From JBGSWL01 sp041752455 (GTDB lineage Bacteria; Pseudomonadota; Alphaproteobacteria; Rhizobiales; Rhizobiaceae), in NCBI GenBank assembly GCA_041752455.1, contig JBGSWL010000086.1, forward strand, positions 1-10,339: a stretch of 10,339 nt of DNA, written 5' to 3'. Shown one piece after another: positions 7,013 to 10,339 of the stretch (the first letter of the stretch is position 1; each line of letters begins with the position of its first letter). Under the pieces are notes generated by a model. It made no database searches and was not told where the DNA came from. It saw only the letters and a program-made list of their open reading frames with translations. The position numbers and the translations under genes were made by a program.

Positions 7013-8896
7013 TCAATTGCTCTGGACGTCGAGCGCGCGCCCGAGAGCGGCTTCGTTGAGGGTCACCGGAAACTCGTCCTGCAGGCGGTTGACCAACTGG
7101 TTGAGCAGATCATCGATAAGGTTCGACGTGACGATTTCTTTCAGTTCCGGACTGATTGCCTCGGCGCCGCCGAGCGGATCATTGATGGCGTCGATGCGGA
7201 AAACGAGGCGGCGATTGCCGGTTGCGCCGGTGGCGATCCCGGTGGCGCGCGGACCGGCTTCAAAGACTGTGGCAATCCCGGCGCGACCAAGATCAGCGTC
7301 GTCACCGGGTCGTTGCAGGCCATATTTGCGGTCAACGCGATAGCCGGTCTCGGCGGCAATGGCGTCCGGGTCGCCACCATCGCGGATCAGACCGGCGAGG
7401 CGCTCGGCCTCGGCATCCACGGCTTTGGTCAACGCGTCCGCCTTCCAGTCGGCGACAGCGCGGTCGCGCACTTCGTCGAGCGTACGCGGGCGCGATGCTT
7501 CGATGTCGGCAACTTCATAGAACAGATAACCGAAGCGGCCGACACTCAGCGGCTGGTTTTCGTCGCCTTCAGTGGCGGCAAATGCGGCCTGCAGCAGCGC
7601 ATCGCGTTCGGGAATATCGGCGAGCGCTGCACCGTCCTTGCCATTGCCGGCGATGTCGACGGGAGCGAGGGTTGCCATGGCCAGCTTCTGGCTTGTGGCC
7701 GCTTCGGCCATCGTGGCACCCCCGGCGCGGGCGTCTTCATAGGCATCGTGGATTTCGGCGAGAATGTCGTTGGCCTGCACGATGGCCAGATCGTTGCGGA
7801 TCGTTGCGGCGACATCTTCGAATGGCGCCACACTTTCCGGCGTGATCTCCGAAACGCGGATCAGGCGGGGACCAAACGGGCTTTCAAGCACAGGCGAAAC
7901 GGCCTGAGTGCCGGTCAGCGCAAAGGCGGCGTCGGCGATTGCCGCATCCGGCACTTCGGCCTTGGTCAGGGTTCCAAGTGTCACGTCGGCCAGGGTACGT
8001 CCGGCCGCCGTCACTTCATCTTCGAAACTGGTGCCGGAAAGAATGCGGTCGCGTGCCGCGTTGGCGGTGGCAAGATCGGGAAACACCAGCTGCTGGATCG
8101 TGCGGGTTTCAGCCTTGCCGTAGCGGACGCGGTTGTTGTCGTATTCAGCACGCACCTCACCATCGGCGATCACCGAGGGGTCGGCGATGACCTCCGGCGT
8201 CAGAAGAACATGGGTGATCGTGCGGTATTCAGGTGCGTCATAGCGGCTGATGTTTTCGGCAAAGAACGCATCGAGTTCTGCCGGTGTCGGTTCGGCAACG
8301 GGGGCCATTCCCGCAGCATCGACTTCGACGAACACGATGTCGCGGGTCTGATTCTGGTAGCGATGCAGCGCCGAAAGAAACGTGTCGGGGATCGGCATGC
8401 CACGGGCCGCCGCCTCGATGATCTGCTGGCGCTTGGCTTCCTTTTCCCGGTCTGCGACATATTGCGCTTCAGTCAGGCCGGCATCGCGCAGCAACTGGCG
8501 GATCTGGCTGCCAGAGGCCTGACCACCGAAATCTTCGCTGATCGCCTTGGCAAGCCCTTCTTCCGACAGGCCAAGCGCCATGCGGCGTGCCTGTTCGTCA
8601 AGCACGGCAGAACCGACGGCGCGCGCACGCACGTTCTGTTCGGCGCCTGCCGCCAGCGCTTCCGCACGGCTGAGGCGACGGCCCTGACGCTGCGATTCTT
8701 CGGCAATCGCCCGTTCAAGCTGCAAGCGGTATTCATCAACCGTCACAACGCTTTCGCCCGCTTCGATGACATTGTTGCCGCCAAAGCCGCCGGCAAGCTG
8801 ATCGGAAGCGCCCCAGGCCACAAAGGACAGGACCAGCAAGAGCAGCAGGAGTTTGGCGGCCCAGGTCTGGGCTGCACCGCGAAGCGTATTCATCAT
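7013..8896 (-). CDS. ppiD: PpiD-like membrane-anchored periplasmic chaperone (SurA_N / parvulin-type peptidylprolyl isomerase family)
   Basis: This 627-residue protein has the PpiD layout. A short cytoplasmic start (MMNTLRGAAQTW, close to E. coli PpiD as I remember it) leads to one transmembrane anchor at about 13-29, then a large periplasmic region. A SurA_N-like chaperone domain covers about 35-210. A parvulin-like segment covers about 263-348 and ends in SPVLESPFGPRLIRV, which resembles the parvulin C-terminal strand. The segment looks degenerate: the usual HIL motif reads IQQLVF and the GGDLG motif reads DVTLG, so isomerase activity is doubtful. That fits the weak or absent activity reported for E. 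coli PpiD. A long C-terminal domain to 627 has no motif I recognise. The likely role is assisting proteins as they leave SecYEG. The ATG at 8896 has GAGGAG 12 bases upstream, a rather wide gap, and an in-frame TAA just beyond leaves no earlier start. It is the first gene of the trpDC-moaC-moeA operon, 7 bases ahead of trpD. Confidence 0.9.
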   Translation of the reverse strand: MMNTLRGAAQTWAAKLLLLLLVLSFVAWGASDQLAGGFGGNNVIEAGESVVTVDEYRLQLERAIAEESQRQGRRLSRAEALAAGAEQNVRARAVGSAVLDEQARRMALGLSEEGLAKAISEDFGGQASGSQIRQLLRDAGLTEAQYVADREKEAKRQQIIEAAARGMPIPDTFLSALHRYQNQTRDIVFVEVDAAGMAPVAEPTPAELDAFFAENISRYDAPEYRTITHVLLTPEVIADPSVIADGEVRAEYDNNRVRYGKAETRTIQQLVFPDLATANAARDRILSGTSFEDEVTAAGRTLADVTLGTLTKAEVPDAAIADAAFALTGTQAVSPVLESPFGPRLIRVSEITPESVAPFEDVAATIRNDLAIVQANDILAEIHDAYEDARAGGATMAEAATSQKLAMATLAPVDIAGNGKDGAALADIPERDALLQAAFAATEGDENQPLSVGRFGYLFYEVADIEASRPRTLDEVRDRAVADWKADALTKAVDAEAERLAGLIRDGGDPDAIAAETGYRVDRKYGLQRPGDDADLGRAGIATVFEAGPRATGIATGATGNRRLVFRIDAINDPLGGAEAISPELKEIVTSNLIDDLLNQLVNRLQDEFPVTLNEAALGRALDVQSN

Positions 8897-9052
8897 GGCA
8901 GGGGTCGGCTCCTCGTTTTCCTGCTTTTAGGAATGCTTGGCAGCGGACGCAAGCGTGCCGGTTCAAATGTCTTGACCCGGGCGCCTTGTCGAGCCTTCCT
9001 GCATGGCCGCAAAGACGATAGCAACCTCGTTGCACGACGTCAGGAGAACAAG
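8897..9052. promoter_or_regulatory. Divergent ppiD/tpiA intergenic region
   Basis: This 156-base spacer separates two divergent starts. On the minus strand, TTGCGT (8947-8952), a 17-base spacer and TAAAAG (8924-8929) make a weak promoter candidate. It would give the ppiD operon a leader of about 20 bases containing GAGGAG (8909-8914). On the plus strand, TTGACC (8972-8977) is a good -35-like hexamer for tpiA, but no convincing -10 follows. Short inverted repeats are present: TTCCT/AGGAA around 8918-8933 and ACGC-AA-GCGT at 8947-8956. AGGAG at 9042-9046 is the tpiA ribosome binding site. Promoter calls are tentative. Confidence 0.3.
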
Positions 9053-9817
9053 ATGGCTGGACGGAACAGAAAACTGGTGGCTGGCAACTGGAAGATGAAC
9101 GGACTTGCGGCTCACCTTCCTGAATTGCGCAAGATTTCCGACGGGGTCGACACGAGCGACGACAGGGACCCGGAGATGCTGATCTGCGTGCCGGCGACGC
9201 TGGTGGAGCGGGCATCGCGGCTTGCGGCCAGTTCCAAACTGGCGATCGGCGGGCAGGACTGTCATGCGAAAGTCTCCGGCGCGCATACGGGCGACATATC
9301 CGCGGCCATGCTGAAGGATGCAGGCGCCAGCCATGTGATCGTCGGCCATTCAGAACGGCGCGCCGACCATGGCGAGACCGATACGACGGTGCTCAGCAAG
9401 GCGCTTGCGGCTGTCGAAGGCGGACTTGTCGCCATCATCTGTGTCGGTGAAACGCGGGCAGAGCGCGAAGCGGGGGAGGCGATGCAGGTTGTCGATGGCC
9501 AGCTTGCCGGTTCGTTGCCGGAAGATTCGACGCCGGAAACAGTCGTGGTCGCCTATGAGCCTGTCTGGGCGATCGGCACCGGCCTGACACCGACGCTGCA
9601 AGATATCGAAGCCATGCACGGCCATATCCGGATGCGGCTTGTCGAGCGGTTCGGCGTTACCGGAAACAGCTTCCGGATTCTCTATGGCGGTTCGGTCAAA
9701 CCGGACAATGCGGCCGAAATCCTGGCAACGGAAGATGTCGATGGAGCGCTCGTCGGAGGGGCAAGCTTGAAATCATCGGACTTTCTTGCCATTTGCGCTG
9801 CTGCACCGCGCGGTTGA
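9053..9817 (+). CDS. tpiA: Triosephosphate isomerase
   Basis: Interconverts dihydroxyacetone phosphate and glyceraldehyde-3-phosphate in glycolysis and gluconeogenesis, in the cytoplasm. The 254-residue TIM barrel has every catalytic residue in place: N12 and K14 in GNWKMN, H99 in VGHSERR, and E169 in AYEPVWAIGTG (167-177). The phosphate-gripping loop YGGSVKPDN (211-219) and LVGGASL (233-239) are also present. The frame stays open far upstream (to 6761) against ppiD and trpD, but that part is a shadow. The start at 9053 is fixed by AGGAG six bases upstream and by the family N-terminus. It is divergent from ppiD. secG follows 114 bases downstream on the same strand. Confidence 0.98.
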   Translation: MAGRNRKLVAGNWKMNGLAAHLPELRKISDGVDTSDDRDPEMLICVPATLVERASRLAASSKLAIGGQDCHAKVSGAHTGDISAAMLKDAGASHVIVGHSERRADHGETDTTVLSKALAAVEGGLVAIICVGETRAEREAGEAMQVVDGQLAGSLPEDSTPETVVVAYEPVWAIGTGLTPTLQDIEAMHGHIRMRLVERFGVTGNSFRILYGGSVKPDNAAEILATEDVDGALVGGASLKSSDFLAICAAAPRG

Positions 9818-9931
9818 CAACTGCGCAGTGAACGACGCCGCCCTTGGCAGAGTGTGCCAATGGCTGTAAGCACCCGCCAGATTTGAAAAGGCGCGCCCGC
9901 CGCGCCGTGACCGGACACGCCAGTAGCTGCC
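9818..9931 (+). promoter_or_regulatory. tpiA-secG intergenic region with two hairpins
   Basis: This 114-base gap holds two hairpins. The first has arms TTGGCA (9844-9849) and TGCCAA (9855-9860) around GAGTG, extendable past one mismatch by CC/GG. The second has arms GGCGCG (9890-9895) and CGCGCC (9901-9906) around CCCGC. Neither is followed by a T-run on the plus strand, so neither looks like a standard terminator of tpiA. A perfect TTGACA (9814-9819) overlaps the tpiA stop but lacks a -10 at the right distance. tpiA and secG may be co-transcribed. No clear ribosome binding site precedes the secG ATG. Confidence 0.3.
9889..9906 (-). terminator. Possible minus-strand intrinsic terminator-like hairpin
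   Basis: On the minus strand the GC-only stem GGCGCG-GCGGG-CGCGCC (9890-9906) is followed directly by TTTTC (9885-9889), a short version of a Rho-independent terminator. No minus-strand gene in view would use it, because tpiA and secG both read rightward. It could stop antisense transcripts entering tpiA or be coincidental. The T-run is short. Confidence 0.2.
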
Positions 9932-10339
9932 ATGCAAACCATTCTCATCGTCATCCATCTCATGATCGTCATCGCGCTCGTTGCGGTGGTCTTGCTGCAA
10001 CGGTCGGAAGGCGGCGGTCTCGGGATTGGCGGCGGTGGCGGCGGGTTCATGTCCGCGCGTGGCGCGGCCAGCACATTGACCCGCACAACCTCGATCCTTG
10101 GCGCGGCGTTCTTCGTGACCTCTATCGCGCTCGGCATCATGGCGCGGTATTCGGAAGACCCGACCGACGTGCTCGACCGTATCCCTTCGATCGGTGAAAC
10201 CGTTCCGGGAGAGGGCGGTCTTGGCACCGGTGGCGGCATTCTTGACCAGCTTGGCGGACCCGAGCCGGTTGCGCCGCCGGCAAACGGTGTGCCGAACGAT
10301 GCCGGCAGTGCAGCACCAGCGGCTCCGGCTCCGGCGGCA
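9932..10339 (+). CDS. secG: SecG, preprotein translocase subunit (C-terminus beyond window end)
   Basis: SecG is the small membrane subunit of the SecYEG translocon and assists SecA-driven export. The 136 codons visible show the family plan: transmembrane helix one at about 3-22 (MQTILIVIHLMIVIALVAVV at the start), the conserved loop LLQRSEGGGLGIGGGG (21-36) with FMSARGAASTLTRTTSILG (39-57), and transmembrane helix two at about 55-72. A long Gly/Pro/Ala-rich tail follows, as is common in alphaproteobacterial SecG. The frame is open to the last base, so the stop lies outside. The ATG at 9932 matches the family N-terminus, although the upstream ribosome binding site is weak. SecG and the PpiD-like protein both act at the translocon, though they are encoded on opposite strands either side of tpiA. 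Confidence 0.96.
   Translation, partial: MQTILIVIHLMIVIALVAVVLLQRSEGGGLGIGGGGGGFMSARGAASTLTRTTSILGAAFFVTSIALGIMARYSEDPTDVLDRIPSIGETVPGEGGLGTGGGILDQLGGPEPVAPPANGVPNDAGSAAPAAPAPAA

Noticed and set aside
6761..9052. Plus-strand open frame of over 760 codons continuous with tpiA, antisense to ppiD and the trpD 5' end
   Set aside because: tpiA similarity begins only at 9053, with a good ribosome binding site. The upstream part shows no recognisable protein and faces strongly supported minus-strand genes. It is a stop-free shadow of GC-rich coding DNA.
9814..9819. Perfect TTGACA as a secG promoter -35
   Set aside because: At spacings of 16-18 bases the downstream hexamers are GC-only with no -10 likeness, so there is no support beyond one hexamer.
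9844..9860. Sigma-54-like GG...GC promoter in TTGGCAGAGTGTGCCA
   Set aside because: Only 8 bases separate GG and GC, whereas sigma-54 promoters need 10. The motif is better explained as an inverted repeat.
1..10339. Search for a defence, mobile or otherwise novel system
   Set aside because: All coding space belongs to known housekeeping families. No transposase, integrase, att-like repeat, CRISPR or unexplained long gap was seen.

Overview
This is an ordinary housekeeping stretch of an alphaproteobacterial chromosome, most likely from the Hyphomicrobiales (Rhizobium/Hoeflea/Mesorhizobium-like). Three things point there: high GC throughout, a lexA operator of the alphaproteobacterial direct-repeat type (GTTC-N7-GTTC), and a gene order I recall from rhizobia (gltX / comEC / lexA-moeA-moaC-trpC-trpD-ppiD / tpiA-secG). 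No mobile element, CRISPR array, tRNA or rRNA is visible. Genes fill almost the whole window, and the longest gap is about 156 bases.

Layout: the 5' end of gltX (glutamyl-tRNA synthetase) runs leftward off the window start. A short divergent spacer follows, then comEC on the plus strand, which is broken. Its first part (about 530-1282) and second part (about 1284-2618) are in different frames. The conserved middle of the protein, including the expected SGLH-type motif, is missing. comEC converges on lexA with 11 bases between the stop codons.

From 2630 to 8896 six minus-strand genes are packed in one direction. In transcription order they are ppiD-like, trpD, trpC, moaC, moeA, lexA. The first five are joined by gaps of 7, 4, -4 and 1 bases and should form one transcript. 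lexA has its own 106-base upstream region with a well-placed promoter and an SOS operator inside the promoter spacer, so it can be autoregulated independently of the upstream operon. The cluster joins an envelope chaperone, two tryptophan-biosynthesis steps, two molybdenum-cofactor steps and the SOS repressor.

A divergent spacer (8897-9052) separates ppiD from the plus-strand pair tpiA (triosephosphate isomerase) and secG (translocon subunit). secG runs off the right end.

I found no new multi-gene system. The points most worth checking are the internal deletion and frame change in comEC, and the layered lexA operator (three GAAC/GTTC half-sites, two of them between -35 and -10).
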